DNA of 64,000 nt from Prevotella herbatica (GTDB taxonomy: Bacteria > Bacteroidota > Bacteroidia > Bacteroidales > Bacteroidaceae), in assembly GCF_017347605.1 (NCBI RefSeq), contig NZ_AP024484.1, positions 2,494,501 to 2,558,500 of the forward strand. The letters run 5' to 3'. The notes under the pieces were generated by a model. That model was not told where the DNA came from and did no database searches. It saw only the letters and a list, made by a program, of their open reading frames with translations. The translations under genes were made by a program, and so were the position numbers. Shown piece after piece: positions 10,536 through 19,761 of this stretch (position 1 is the stretch's first letter; each line of letters begins with the position of its first letter).

Positions 10536-11318
10536 ATGATTTCTTTTACAGATACACATACTCATTTAGATGGAGAGGAGTTCGCTAACGATCTCCCTGA
10601 TGTTATTCAGCGTGCAAAGGATGCTGGTGTGGCAAGAGTGCTCATTCCTGCAATTGACTTGAATAATGTTGATTCTGTAGTGAAATTATGTCATAGCTAT
10701 TCTGGCTATGCCTATCCAATGATTGGACTGCATCCTGAAGAAGTGAAAGCTGATTGGGACAGCGTGCTTCATGAAATAAAAAAAATATTGAATTCCAATA
10801 CTGATTTCATTGCTATTGGTGAAGTCGGATTGGACTATTACTGGAGCCGTGAGTTTGAAAAAGAACAACTGATGGCTTTTGAAGAACAAGTGAAATGGGC
10901 GGTACAAACACAGTTGCCATTGATGATTCATTGTCGAAAAGGACAGAACGAGATGGTGACGATACTTAAGAAGTATGAAAATGATCTGCCTGGTGGCGTA
11001 TTTCATTGTTTTACTGGCAATCAAAAAGAAGCAGAACAGTTACTGCAATTCGATAAGTTTGTACTTGGAGTAGGAGGTGTACTTACATTTAAAAGCAGCC
11101 ATCTAAGAGAAGATCTTCCAGCTGTTGTTCCACTAGAACGTATCGTGCTTGAAACAGATAGTCCTTATATGACACCAGTTCCACATCGTGGTGAGCGCAA
11201 TGAGAGTTCTTATGTAAAATTAGTTCTGGAAAAGTTGGCAGAAGTATATGGCGTTTCTGAAGAAACTGTAGCCGAAATAACAGAAAATAGCGTGAGAAGA
11301 ATATTCCCCAAAATATAA
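10536..11318 (+). CDS. TatD family metal-dependent hydrolase
   Basis: TatD-type DNase/exonuclease of 260 residues with a TIM-barrel metallohydrolase fold. Metal ligands are visible in the N-terminal DTHTHLDGEEF motif, in GEVGLDYYW (glutamate), in MIHCRK and FHCFTG (histidines) and in LETDSPYMTP (aspartate). The family acts in DNA repair or nucleic-acid turnover. It lies two bases after the prenyl synthase and is probably co-transcribed with it without functional connection. Confidence 0.92.
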   Translation: MISFTDTHTHLDGEEFANDLPDVIQRAKDAGVARVLIPAIDLNNVDSVVKLCHSYSGYAYPMIGLHPEEVKADWDSVLHEIKKILNSNTDFIAIGEVGLDYYWSREFEKEQLMAFEEQVKWAVQTQLPLMIHCRKGQNEMVTILKKYENDLPGGVFHCFTGNQKEAEQLLQFDKFVLGVGGVLTFKSSHLREDLPAVVPLERIVLETDSPYMTPVPHRGERNESSYVKLVLEKLAEVYGVSEETVAEITENSVRRIFPKI

Positions 11319-11781
11319 ATAATGATAGCAAGTATAAAAGGTATTGTAACTTTTTGCTTTAATATTATCTTTCATATCCCAACAAGTATTGGTACGATTG
11401 ACCGTGTCTCAGAGAATTAATGTTCTCACAAATTGTTGAAAACAGAGTTCTTTGGCAATAGTTTAGATGAACCAACTTGTGATTAATCTTCAATAGTTGA
11501 AATAGTTATTCATGTCTTGTACATCCAATTTACTATTATGTTTGTGTGACTTCTTTAGGCGTAGTTTATTAAGCTATAGACGAAAAAACAAAATGTAGAC
11601 AGAATAAATGTTATTGAAGAGTGTATCAAAAAAAGCGTATAGAAATACCAAAATGAGTGCGATAACTGATATAAAACAAACATTACGTCAGACGAAAGCC
11701 TATAAAATTAACTATTCGTTAGTTTAAACAAAATAAATGTTATTCTTAAAAAGAATTACAGTTTAATACAAATGTTATTAA
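11319..11781. other. Intergenic, no gene seen
   Basis: About 460 bases of AT-rich sequence with many stops in all frames. No RNA gene, repeat or coding remnant was recognised. The promoter of the next gene lies at its right end. Confidence 0.4.
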
Positions 11782-11785
11782 TTTG

Positions 11786-11816
11786 TTGCAAAAGTCAAAC
11801 ATTTATACTAACTTTG
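11786..11816 (+). promoter_or_regulatory. Promoter of the Lrp-type regulator
   Basis: TTG at 11786-11788 and TAACTTTG at 11809-11816, separated by 20 nt, match the Bacteroidetes -33/-7 promoter. Transcription would begin near 11822, which rules out the TTG at 11783 as a start codon and supports the ATG at 11837. Confidence 0.7.
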
Positions 11817-11836
11817 CGACCAAATTAATATATAAT

Positions 11837-12346
11837 ATGTCACATCACAATTTAGATTCACTTGACAAGAAAATTCTTCGTCTAGTTTCAGAGGATGCTA
11901 GAGTTCCTTTTTTGGAAGTCGCACGTGCGTGCAATGTTAGCGGTGCTGCCATTCATCAGCGTATTCAAAAACTAACAGCACTTGGTGTGCTTAAAGGTTC
12001 TCAGTTTATCATTGATCCAGAAAAAATCGGTTACGAGACTTGTGCTTATGTAGCACTGTATCTTAAGAATCCGGAGAAACACGATGTAGTTGTTGCTGCC
12101 TTGAAGAAGATTCCTGAGGTAATAGAGTGCCATGCTACAACTGGTGGTATGGATCTTTTTATTAAGATGTATGCTAGAAACAATCATCATCTGATGGAAA
12201 TTATCCATGATAAGTTGCAGCCATTGGGCTTGTCACGCAGTGAAACAATAATCTCATTCAACGTTTCAATAGATCGTCAGCTTCCTATTCTCGATAATCC
12301 TGTAGAAGAAGAGGATGACACCGATGAGGATGTCGTTACGGATTAA
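11837..12346 (+). CDS. Lrp/AsnC family transcriptional regulator
   Basis: Regulator of 169 residues. An N-terminal winged helix-turn-helix (LDSLDKKILRLVSEDARVPF, then ARACNVSGAAIHQRIQKL) binds DNA, and a C-terminal RAM/AsnC ligand domain (ETCAYVALYL, then ATTGGMDLFIKM) senses an amino acid or similar effector and mediates oligomerisation. The tail is acidic (EEEDDTDEDV). The frame extends upstream to 11783 but that part overlaps the promoter, so the start is placed at 11837. It is a single-gene unit; targets cannot be told from the sequence. Confidence 0.9.
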   Translation: MSHHNLDSLDKKILRLVSEDARVPFLEVARACNVSGAAIHQRIQKLTALGVLKGSQFIIDPEKIGYETCAYVALYLKNPEKHDVVVAALKKIPEVIECHATTGGMDLFIKMYARNNHHLMEIIHDKLQPLGLSRSETIISFNVSIDRQLPILDNPVEEEDDTDEDVVTD

Positions 12347-12350
12347 AATT

Positions 12351-12830
12351 TTATTTTATAAATATTTTAAAGGCGAATGCAAAATCATTGTATTCGCTTT
12401 TTTTGTGCTCTTCAGACGAAACGCATTTCCATTTGCTGTAATCAGGGAAAAAAGTATCGGCATTTTTAGGACAGTCATCAATTTCTGTGATATATAGTTT
12501 GTCGGCAATATTAATTGCCTCGTTGTATATCATGCTGCCACCAATGATAAACACCTCTTCTTCATTTCTGCATGCGTCAACAGCTTCGTTGATAGATTTC
12601 ATGCATTCGCATCCGTCAATGTGTCTTTTGCTATTTGTGATAACAATGTTTCTCCTGTTAGGTAATGCTCCGAAAGGTAATGACTCAAAAGTATTTCTTC
12701 CCATAATCACGGTATATCCTGTTGTTATGGTTCTAAATCTTTTCATGTCGTCGTCAATTTTGTATAAGAGTTTATTCTTGTACCCGATTGCATTGTTTCT
12801 TGCTACTGCTGCTATTATGGATATTATCAT
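12351..12830 (-). CDS. folA: Dihydrofolate reductase
   Basis: DHFR reduces dihydrofolate to tetrahydrofolate with NADPH, supporting thymidylate and one-carbon metabolism. The product starts MIISIIAAVARNNAIGYKNK, followed by the substrate-binding acidic residues (KIDDDMKRFR), the NADPH-binding VIMGRNTFESLP segment and FIIGGSMIYNEA. It has 159 residues, a standard length. The frame is open 51 bases further upstream, but the family start is the ATG at 12830, which overlaps the stop of the methyltransferase gene as ATGA. Confidence 0.94.
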   Translation of the reverse strand: MIISIIAAVARNNAIGYKNKLLYKIDDDMKRFRTITTGYTVIMGRNTFESLPFGALPNRRNIVITNSKRHIDGCECMKSINEAVDACRNEEEVFIIGGSMIYNEAINIADKLYITEIDDCPKNADTFFPDYSKWKCVSSEEHKKSEYNDFAFAFKIFIK

Positions 12831-14095
12831 TCTATGATGGTTGTGTTTTCTTCCGGAATATGTGAGCTCTTTATTCTCCATTCCTGTGGATAAAGGTTAT
12901 TTGCTCTGTTGCCGATATTCTTTGCAAATCCAATTGGATGTTTCTTGTATGTAAGCAGTACAATACCTTTAGGTGCATTTTCGCCAAGAGTTATAGCTTC
13001 TTTTCTTAAATAAGCTATAGCATTTTTATAGTCAATCTCCACTTCAGGATATTCATCTATATCTTGTGTTGTAGACATTGCTTTAGAATGATCAGGAATA
13101 GCCTGTTTACCCTTTATTGTGTCAGGCTTTACACCATTATATAATACATTTAAAGGCTTTAGTGTTTTAGCGTCAATACTACTGGTAGATATTTTGCCAT
13201 TATCGTCTTTATGTTTTCTCAATACTGCCATGAAAATACCCTCTCCACGAGTTTTGCCAGGGATGAATCGATACACAGGATTATTGTCTATAAGACTTCC
13301 TGTAATGTTCCATTCCTTTTTTGTGTCTATGCTAATAAAGTCAGCACCAAGATTTTCTGCTATCCAAGCAACATTTTCCTCGTCTTCGTGAGCGTTGAAA
13401 GTGCAAGTAGAATATATCAGTATTCCTCCAGGTTTTAGGTTGTCCCATATATCACTTACGATTTCTCGTTGTAGTCTTTGACAGATTTGAACATTATTAG
13501 TGCTCCATTCGTTTATAGCCCCTTCGTCTTTTCTGAACATACCTTCGCCCGAACATGGTACATCAGTAAGAATTACGTCAAATATCAGTTTGCTTTTATT
13601 GTAATCCTTTGCATAGTTATTCGTTACACATATATCGGTAATGCCAAATTTTTGAATGTTTTCGCTAAGAATCTGTGAGCGTTGCCTTATTGGTTCGTTG
13701 CTGAACATCTTGCTTCCTTTCGGCAAAGCCGACATAGCGCATGTAGTCTTTCCTCCAGGAGCTGCACATAAGTCAAGCATTAGTACAGGACTCTTCACCA
13801 CCTGTTTCAACACGTGATATACAAACATTGATGATGCCTCCTGTACGTAATAAAGTCCAGCATGAAGCAGTGGGTCAAAAGTAAAGTTAGGGCGTTTATT
13901 TAAATACATTCCATATTCACACCATTCGATGTCTTCATCTTTCAGCGGAATGTTTATATTGTTTATGTCTGTCTTAAATGGGTTGATGCGTATGCTTACA
14001 GGAGGTTCTTCCATCATGCCTTTTTCAAAAGTAGCATATAGTTCTTTGCCCATAAGCTGGCGTGTATAATCGGTAAATTCTTTCGGGAGGTTCAT
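12827..14095 (-). CDS. RsmF/NOL1-NOP2-type rRNA m5C methyltransferase
   Basis: SAM-dependent RNA cytosine-5 methyltransferase of 422 residues. Motif I LDLCAAPGGKTT and the catalytic motifs DVPCSGEGMFRK and YSTCTFN, carrying the two cysteines, are clear. A C-terminal PUA-like region (HPIGFAKN) resembles RsmF of E. coli, which modifies 16S rRNA C1407; the exact target here is inferred. It is first in a two-gene unit with folA. Confidence 0.88.
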   Translation of the reverse strand: MNLPKEFTDYTRQLMGKELYATFEKGMMEEPPVSIRINPFKTDINNINIPLKDEDIEWCEYGMYLNKRPNFTFDPLLHAGLYYVQEASSMFVYHVLKQVVKSPVLMLDLCAAPGGKTTCAMSALPKGSKMFSNEPIRQRSQILSENIQKFGITDICVTNNYAKDYNKSKLIFDVILTDVPCSGEGMFRKDEGAINEWSTNNVQICQRLQREIVSDIWDNLKPGGILIYSTCTFNAHEDEENVAWIAENLGADFISIDTKKEWNITGSLIDNNPVYRFIPGKTRGEGIFMAVLRKHKDDNGKISTSSIDAKTLKPLNVLYNGVKPDTIKGKQAIPDHSKAMSTTQDIDEYPEVEIDYKNAIAYLRKEAITLGENAPKGIVLLTYKKHPIGFAKNIGNRANNLYPQEWRIKSSHIPEENTTIIE

Positions 14096-14115
14096 ACTTT
14101 ATTATATATATAGTG

Positions 14116-14146
14116 CAAATTTAAAAAAAAAATTGTTCCTTTGCAA
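14116..14146 (-). promoter_or_regulatory. Promoter of the rsmF-like/folA unit
   Basis: Reading the minus strand, TTG (plus-strand CAA at 14144-14146) and TAAATTTG (plus-strand CAAATTTA at 14116-14123) are 20 nt apart. The -7 box ends about 20 bases upstream of the start codon, so the leader is very short. Confidence 0.65.
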
Positions 14147-14200
14147 CTAAATTATAAAACGTTTCGTCTAACATTCAGAAATAATAAAAAAATATATATT

Positions 14201-14881
14201 ATGAAACAGATTTTAATGGCATTGACAGTTGCCCTTTCGCTTAGTACATCTATGCAAGCTGGAGTACGTTTGCATCGTCACACACCTCGCACTGAGGCTG
14301 TGGCAACAAAGCCTGATTCTGCTAAAAATCAAGGAGTTGAGGCTTTCTCTGATACAACATCAAATTATAATCAGGCGGCTGATGATACAACTTATACAAG
14401 TTCACCGGCTAGAAGTTATAATCATGATTATGACATTGATGGTAGCAATTGGTTCTTTAAGGCAATAGGAGGAGCATTGGGTGTTGGAGGCTTCTTTGTA
14501 GTAGTATTGATATTACTCCTTGGTGCATTGATATGTCTAGCTCCATTAATCGTTGTGATATTAGTGATAAGATACTTGATAAAGCGACATAACGATAGCG
14601 TTAAGTTGGCAGAAAAGGCGATGGAAACAGGACAGCCAATTCCTAATACTATTAAGCCAACCAAAATTTATACAAGTGAGGAGCAGTGGCAGCGTGGTAT
14701 CAAAAATGCTTCTATTGGATTAGGACTTATGATACTTTTCTGGTTTATTGATGCAGATTCAATCATTGGTGTTGGTGCACTGATATTATGTATGGGTCTT
14801 GGACAGATGTTTATAGCACGTACTTCACCAAATAAGCATAATGATTCTGATAATAATTCAGATGCTGATTTAAAGGATTAA
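14201..14881 (+). CDS. DUF6249-like membrane protein
   Basis: Protein of 226 residues. Signal peptide about 1-19 (MKQILMALTVALSLSTSMQA), a low-complexity Ser/Thr/Asp linker, then a Gly-rich hydrophobic pair of helices (GALGVGGFFVVVLILLLGAL onward), a cytosolic-type segment KLAEKAMETGQPIPN, and two more hydrophobic helices near the C-terminus. The tail is Asn/Asp-rich. The frame extends upstream to 14141 but the signal peptide fixes the start at 14201. It precedes an ECF sigma factor by 30 bases and is often found next to such a gene in Bacteroidetes, so a link to envelope stress is possible but unproven. Confidence 0.75.
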   Translation: MKQILMALTVALSLSTSMQAGVRLHRHTPRTEAVATKPDSAKNQGVEAFSDTTSNYNQAADDTTYTSSPARSYNHDYDIDGSNWFFKAIGGALGVGGFFVVVLILLLGALICLAPLIVVILVIRYLIKRHNDSVKLAEKAMETGQPIPNTIKPTKIYTSEEQWQRGIKNASIGLGLMILFWFIDADSIIGVGALILCMGLGQMFIARTSPNKHNDSDNNSDADLKD

Positions 14882-14911
14882 TCGCTTTACTATAACCATA
14901 AATTACTTAAA

Positions 14912-15451
14912 GTGAAAGAATTAGACGATATATCTCTCGTTACGCAGGTGGCTGTGTTTCACAACAGAAAGGCTTTTGATAAGCTTGTTGTGAAATACCA
15001 GTCTCCTATACGTCGTTTCTTTCTTACTCAGACTCGTGGAGATCAGCAATTAAGTGATGATCTCGCGCAAGATACATTCGTTAAGGCTTATACCAACATA
15101 ACTAAATTCCAAGGATTGTCCAGCTTCTCTACATGGCTATATAGAATAGCTTATAATACTCTCTATGACTATTTTCGCCGCAATAAGATAACTGATGATA
15201 TAGATGGTGTACCGGCTGTTGCAAGCCGAAACTCTGAGAATGGTGACAGCAATTTAAAAATGGACCTTAAAGATGCAATGCAAATACTTTCGGACAAAGA
15301 ACGTTCCTGTGTTTCGTTGCAGTTAATAGAAGGGCAAAGCATTGATAAAATTGCAGAAATCACTGGTATGAATCAAGGCACTGTGAAAAGTCACTTGTCG
15401 AGAGGAAAACAGAAATTGACGAATTATCTAAAACAGAATGGATATGATTGA
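14912..15451 (+). CDS. ECF (RpoE-like) sigma factor
   Basis: Sigma-70 family protein of 179 residues. Region 2 is seen in DDLAQDTFVKAYTNI and FSTWLYRIAYN; region 4 in LQLIEGQSIDKIAEITGMNQ followed by VKSHLSRGKQKL. It starts with GTG. Extracytoplasmic-function sigma factors direct transcription in response to envelope signals. The stop overlaps the next gene by 14 bases, and that gene encodes a small membrane protein that may act as its partner. Confidence 0.92.
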   Translation: MKELDDISLVTQVAVFHNRKAFDKLVVKYQSPIRRFFLTQTRGDQQLSDDLAQDTFVKAYTNITKFQGLSSFSTWLYRIAYNTLYDYFRRNKITDDIDGVPAVASRNSENGDSNLKMDLKDAMQILSDKERSCVSLQLIEGQSIDKIAEITGMNQGTVKSHLSRGKQKLTNYLKQNGYD

Positions 15452-15803
15452 TAATAACATAGACGACGAACTCCTTGCGAAGTTCTTTGAGAATAATAGA
15501 ATAGACGACATCCCTGATGATGGCTTCTCTAATAGGGTAATGCATCATTTGCCAAAGCATAATGAGTGGATAAATACCCTTTGGACAGCAGCTTGTGCTA
15601 TCGCAATAGTTATATATTTCATTATTCGTAATGGGTTTAATGTTATAAAACTGGCGATATTTAATATATTTGGCGATGTCTCAGGAGCTGCGGTATCATT
15701 TAAATGGGGTGACCTCACTCCAATACTTATTTATATAGGTATTGTTACCGTTACGCTTGTTGCAGCATATAATGTAATCATGCGTGAGCGCCACGTAGTT
15801 TAA
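15438..15803 (+). CDS. Small membrane protein, putative anti-sigma partner (DUF5056-like)
   Basis: Protein of 121 residues with a cytosolic N-terminal part (IDDELLAKFFENNRIDDIPDDGFSNRV) and two or three hydrophobic helices. The organisation, translational overlap with an upstream ECF sigma gene and the cytosolic helix before the membrane part fit an anti-sigma factor, but no HXXXCXXC zinc motif is present, so this role is inferred. An alternative start is two codons in (15444). Confidence 0.7.
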   Translation: MDMIDNNIDDELLAKFFENNRIDDIPDDGFSNRVMHHLPKHNEWINTLWTAACAIAIVIYFIIRNGFNVIKLAIFNIFGDVSGAAVSFKWGDLTPILIYIGIVTVTLVAAYNVIMRERHVV

Positions 15804-15818
15804 ATTGAATTAAATATA

Positions 15819-15860
15819 ACTTTACAACGCTGATACTTTTATGTATCAGCGTTGTAAAGT
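15819..15860 (+). terminator. Strong 18-bp hairpin terminator
   Basis: Perfect inverted repeat: arm 15819-15836, loop TTTTAT, arm 15843-15860, followed by TTGTTA. It lies 16 bases after the stop of the small membrane protein gene and separates the sigma-factor unit from the biosynthetic operon. Confidence 0.8.
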
Positions 15861-16237
15861 TTGTTACCATATAGACATATTTTGTTTCTTAATTATATGT
15901 TAGATTGATAAAATATTTTCATTTACTCTAATTGTTGCATATATTAATACGCACAGAACTACCTTTATATAAAATTCTATTTGTTTTCTGCCTTAATATT
16001 CAAGCAAATTGAATAATTCACCTCTTATTTATTGATATTTTGTTGAATTGTTTCGAAATACGTGCGTGATTTAATGGAAATCGAAATATTAGATTAAAAA
16101 GATTATGCTTTTCTGTATGTCTTCAATAATTTAAAACAAAAGGAAAATAATATACGAGATTGCAGAATTTACTCATCTTTATATAGTGTTTATCTTTCTT
16201 AAAAATTTACAGCTCAACTAGTCGTGACGAATTTTTA
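15861..16237. other. Intergenic upstream of the biosynthetic operon
   Basis: Very AT-rich, stops in all frames, no gene seen. It forms the upstream regulatory region of the polyene operon; no clear inverted repeat that could serve as operator was found. Confidence 0.4.
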
Positions 16238-16269
16238 TTTGGTTGAGATAAATAAATGTAGTATATTTG
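16238..16269 (+). promoter_or_regulatory. Promoter of the aryl-polyene-like operon
   Basis: TTTG at 16238-16241 and TATATTTG at 16262-16269 with 20 nt between them, an excellent match to the Bacteroidetes promoter. The start of transcription near 16276 would give a leader of about 120 nt before the first ATG (16395). No other promoter of this quality was noticed inside the operon, whose genes mostly overlap or abut. Confidence 0.75.
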
Positions 16270-16394
16270 CACTTCTAATAATATAATGTCGTTCATATTT
16301 CTTATTTATACAAATACACGAAAATGTAAGTGAGTGACGATTAATGCCAAAATGTGCAAAGATTATAATAATTTAAGTATTAAACACAACAGGA

Positions 16395-17123
16395 ATGGAA
16401 TATGCCCTAATAACAGGCGCGTCGCGCGGAATAGGAAAGGCTACTGCCATAAGGCTTGCCAGTAAAGGTTATGGAATTGTTATTAACTACAAAACTAATG
16501 ACGAGTCAGCGCAGGCAACTCTTAACGAGATAGAAATGCTTGGCGCAAAAGCTGAACTGCTTAAGTTTGACGTTTCTGAAGAATCTGCAATTGAATCGGC
16601 TCTTGAAAAATGGGAATCAGAACATCCTGATGATTATATATCTGTGCTAGTCAATAATGCTGGCATTAGAAAAGACAACCTTATGATATTCATGCAGAAT
16701 AGTGAATGGCACAATGTCATAGATACTACAATGAACGGTTTTTTCTATATCACGCGTAGATTATTGAAGAATATGTTGACTCATCGTCATGGAAGAATAA
16801 TAAATATCACTTCACTTTCTGGAATAAAAGGTATGCCTGGACAGACTAACTATTCTGCTGCCAAGGCTGCATTGATAGGTGCAACAAAGGCTTTGGCACA
16901 AGAAGTCGCAAAGCGTAAAGTTACAGTAAACGCGATAGCTCCTGGATTTATTGAGACAGACATGACCGAGGATCTTGATGTTGCTGAGCTTAAAAAACTA
17001 ATTCCTGCCGGAAGATTTGGAAAACCAGACGAAGTGGCTGCTTTAGCTGAATTTCTAGTAAGTAAAGAAGCCGAGTATATCAATGGACAGGTGATACAAG
17101 TTAATGGTGGTTTATATACATAA
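16395..17123 (+). CDS. 3-oxoacyl-ACP reductase (FabG-like) of the polyene operon
   Basis: SDR ketoreductase of 242 residues that would reduce the beta-keto group after each chain extension. NADPH motif GASRGIG at 8-14, NNAG at 87-90, catalytic Ser142 (or Ser140), Tyr153 and Lys157 (TNYSAAK), and PGFIETDM near 190. Close to housekeeping FabG in length, but its position as first gene of a polyketide-like operon points to polyene assembly, like ApeQ of the E. coli aryl-polyene cluster. Confidence 0.88.
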   Translation: MEYALITGASRGIGKATAIRLASKGYGIVINYKTNDESAQATLNEIEMLGAKAELLKFDVSEESAIESALEKWESEHPDDYISVLVNNAGIRKDNLMIFMQNSEWHNVIDTTMNGFFYITRRLLKNMLTHRHGRIINITSLSGIKGMPGQTNYSAAKAALIGATKALAQEVAKRKVTVNAIAPGFIETDMTEDLDVAELKKLIPAGRFGKPDEVAALAEFLVSKEAEYINGQVIQVNGGLYT

Positions 17124-17171
17124 GTAGTTGTTTGTACTTTACAGGATATATCCGAAGATAATAATAGTTAT

Positions 17172-18392
17172 ATGGAAAGAAGAGTAGTGGTGACAGGCAT
17201 GGGCATTTGGTCATGTATTGGCACAAATAAAGATAAAGTTACAGAATCGTTAAAAGCAGGTCGCTCAGGAATAGGCCTTGATAAAGATAGATTGGAATAT
17301 GGTTATCAGTCTGGACTTACTGGTATAGTAGAACGTCCGGTATTGAGAGGCTTACTTCATCGCAGGCTAAGGCAAGGACTGTCTGAAGAGGCAGAATATG
17401 CATATATGGCATCGAAGGAGGCTTTTGAACAAGCTGGTATCGACGATGCTTTTCTTGCAAAGAATGAGATAGGGGTGATATTCGGAAACGACTCTTCTGC
17501 CCGCCCAGTCATAGAGGCTGCCAATATAATGGCAGAAAAGCATGATACCCAACTGCTTGGTTCTGGTTTCATCTTTCAGTCTATGAACTCCACGGTAAAC
17601 ATGAACCTAAGTAGTATCTTTCACCTCAAAGGTGTAAACTTTTCTGTAAGTTCTGCATGTGCAAGTGGCAGCCATTCAATAGGACTTGCCTATCTGCTTA
17701 TAAAGCAGGGATTGCAGGATCGTGTGCTATGTGGTGGAGCGCAGGAAGTTAACTATTACTGCATGGCTACATTTGACGCATTGAATGCTTTTTCAAAGCG
17801 CATGGATGAACCTCAAAAGGCTTCACGTCCGTTTGATCGAGATCGTGACGGACTTATTCCTAGTGGAGGTGCGGCAGCATTGATGTTGGAAGATTACGAA
17901 AGTGCCGTAAATAGAGGTGCGACAATCTTAGCTGAAGTCTGTGGATATGGTTTCTCTTCAAATGGTGGTGGTATTTCTGAACCATCTGATGAAGGTAGCG
18001 TAATTGCCATGACAAGAGCTCTTGACGACGCAGGTGTTACTGCTGATGAAGTAGACTATATAAGTGCACATGCTACAAGTACCGTTCAGGGTGATATGTT
18101 TGAGGCAATGGCAATAGACCGTATGTTCCGTGGCAAGCATGCTCTTGTTTCATCAACAAAGGGAATGACAGGTCATGAATGTTGGATGTCTGGAGCAAGT
18201 GAAGTTGTATATTCGATCTTAATGATGCAGGGTGGATTTATCGCTCCAAATATAAACTTTGAAAACTCAGATGAATACAGTGAACATTTGAATCTAGCTA
18301 CACATACTGTAGAAACAGAAATAAACACTGTGTTGAGTAACAGTTTTGGCTTCGGTGGAACCAATTCGGCACTTGTAATTAAGAAAATATAA
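17172..18392 (+). CDS. Beta-ketoacyl-ACP synthase 1 of the operon (FabF/ApeR type)
   Basis: Ketosynthase of 406 residues performing decarboxylative Claisen condensation. The catalytic triad is complete: Cys163 (SSACASGS), His300 (SAHATST) and His335 (GMTGHE). Full thiolase-fold length with glycine-rich C-terminus SFGFGGTNSALV. This is one of three complete ketosynthases in the operon. Its partner is unclear because the two ketosynthase-like fragments follow the other two synthases; it may act as a homodimer. Confidence 0.9.
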   Translation: MERRVVVTGMGIWSCIGTNKDKVTESLKAGRSGIGLDKDRLEYGYQSGLTGIVERPVLRGLLHRRLRQGLSEEAEYAYMASKEAFEQAGIDDAFLAKNEIGVIFGNDSSARPVIEAANIMAEKHDTQLLGSGFIFQSMNSTVNMNLSSIFHLKGVNFSVSSACASGSHSIGLAYLLIKQGLQDRVLCGGAQEVNYYCMATFDALNAFSKRMDEPQKASRPFDRDRDGLIPSGGAAALMLEDYESAVNRGATILAEVCGYGFSSNGGGISEPSDEGSVIAMTRALDDAGVTADEVDYISAHATSTVQGDMFEAMAIDRMFRGKHALVSSTKGMTGHECWMSGASEVVYSILMMQGGFIAPNINFENSDEYSEHLNLATHTVETEINTVLSNSFGFGGTNSALVIKKI

Positions 18393-18394
18393 TT

Positions 18395-19486
18395 ATGCAT
18401 CTGTCTGAAGAACTTAAAAAGAGATACACAAAAGATAAGCATTCTGTACGTGAAGCACAAAGAATCGCTGAATTTATAGCTTTTGGACCTGTTGTATTTC
18501 AAGTGTCACGACTGATGCTTAAATGGGGCATTCTGGAAATGCTTCGTGATGAAGAACTTACTTCCGATGAGGTTGCTGAGCGTGCTGGTATTACAAAATA
18601 TGCAGCAAAATGCGTCATGGAGGCTTCACTTACAATAGGTACTGTCTTGGTTGATAGCAACAGTGGTAAATTTACGATTTCAAAGATAGGATGGTTTCTT
18701 GTAAATGATCCTGCAACGATAGTTAATATTGATTTCAACCATGATGTAAACTACCTTGGTATGTTTGATTTGGAGACGGCTTTGAAGGAAGGACGCCCTG
18801 CAGGATTGAAACAACTTGGCAACTGGTCTACCATATATGAAGGACTCTCAACATTACCTGAGAAAGCCAAGTCTAGTTGGTTCGCATTTGATCATTTTTA
18901 CAGCGACAGTTCCTTTGAGGAGGCATTAAAGATCGTGTTTGCCTCATCTCCAAAAACATTAATGGATGTTGGGGGGAATACTGGTCGTTGGGCGATGCAA
19001 TGTGTGAGCTATGACGAGAATGTAGACGTGACAATTGTTGATTTGCCACAACAACTAGATATGATGCGCGAAAATGTTTCAGGCAAGAATGGTGCTGATA
19101 GAATACATGTATATCCAACTAACCTTCTTGATGAGAACAATGGTTTGCCAGATAGTTCGCATTGGGATGTTATCTGGATGAGTCAGTTCCTTGATTGTTT
19201 CAGTGAAAAAGAGATACTTAGTATATTGAAGCGCGCGGTAAAGGTGATGGATGCTGATAGTACCATGTATATAATGGAGACTTTATGGAATCGTCAGAAA
19301 TATGAGCCTGCTGCTTTCTGTCTTACTCAGATAAGTTTGTATTTCACAGCAATGGCAAACGGAAATAGTAAAATGTATGGTTCTGACGAGCTTACAGAGT
19401 TGGTGGATAAGGCTGGATTAAAGATAGAAGCGATACATGATAATCTTGGACAGGGACACAGTATACTGTGCTGTCGTAAGAAATGA
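18395..19486 (+). CDS. SAM-dependent O-methyltransferase
   Basis: Methyltransferase of 363 residues with an N-terminal winged-helix dimerisation part (LMLKWGILEMLRDEELTSDE, then VAERAGITKYAAK) and a C-terminal Rossmann domain with motif I DVGGNTG at 191-197 and VTIVDLPQQLDMM after it. This is the plant/bacterial small-molecule O-methyltransferase layout. In aryl-polyene and flexirubin pathways such enzymes methylate the aromatic head, which is the inferred role. It begins two bases after the ketosynthase stop. Confidence 0.85.
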   Translation: MHLSEELKKRYTKDKHSVREAQRIAEFIAFGPVVFQVSRLMLKWGILEMLRDEELTSDEVAERAGITKYAAKCVMEASLTIGTVLVDSNSGKFTISKIGWFLVNDPATIVNIDFNHDVNYLGMFDLETALKEGRPAGLKQLGNWSTIYEGLSTLPEKAKSSWFAFDHFYSDSSFEEALKIVFASSPKTLMDVGGNTGRWAMQCVSYDENVDVTIVDLPQQLDMMRENVSGKNGADRIHVYPTNLLDENNGLPDSSHWDVIWMSQFLDCFSEKEILSILKRAVKVMDADSTMYIMETLWNRQKYEPAAFCLTQISLYFTAMANGNSKMYGSDELTELVDKAGLKIEAIHDNLGQGHSILCCRKK

Positions 19487-19513
19487 GAATATAATAAAAA
19501 CAAACAATATTTT

Positions 19514-19756
19514 ATGGAAAGAAACGAAATTGAAGAAAAAGTTAGAGAGTTCCTTATTGATGACCTGGAGGTTGAAGAAGAGAAGATTGCTCCAGAAGCA
19601 TTACTTAAAGACGACTTAGGTATAGACAGTCTTGACTTCGTGGATATCGTTGTTATAGTAGAGAAAAAGTTCGGTTTTAAAATCAAGCCTGAAGAGATGG
19701 CAGGTGTTAAGACTTTGAATGATTTCTGCGACTATATACAGTCAAAAGTTGCTTAG
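19514..19756 (+). CDS. Acyl carrier protein A
   Basis: ACP of 80 residues, four-helix acidic protein. The phosphopantetheine attachment serine is Ser39 in LGIDSLDFVD. It would hold the growing chain as a thioester. Located between methyltransferase and acyltransferase genes in the operon; it is one of two ACPs, as in E. coli aryl-polyene clusters (ApeE and ApeF). Confidence 0.92.
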   Translation: MERNEIEEKVREFLIDDLEVEEEKIAPEALLKDDLGIDSLDFVDIVVIVEKKFGFKIKPEEMAGVKTLNDFCDYIQSKVA

Positions 19757-19761
19757 AAAAG

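Noticed and set aside
11783..11836. Upstream extension of the Lrp-type regulator from a TTG start
   Set aside because: It overlaps the -33/-7 promoter boxes and lies upstream of the predicted transcription start; the family start is at 11837.
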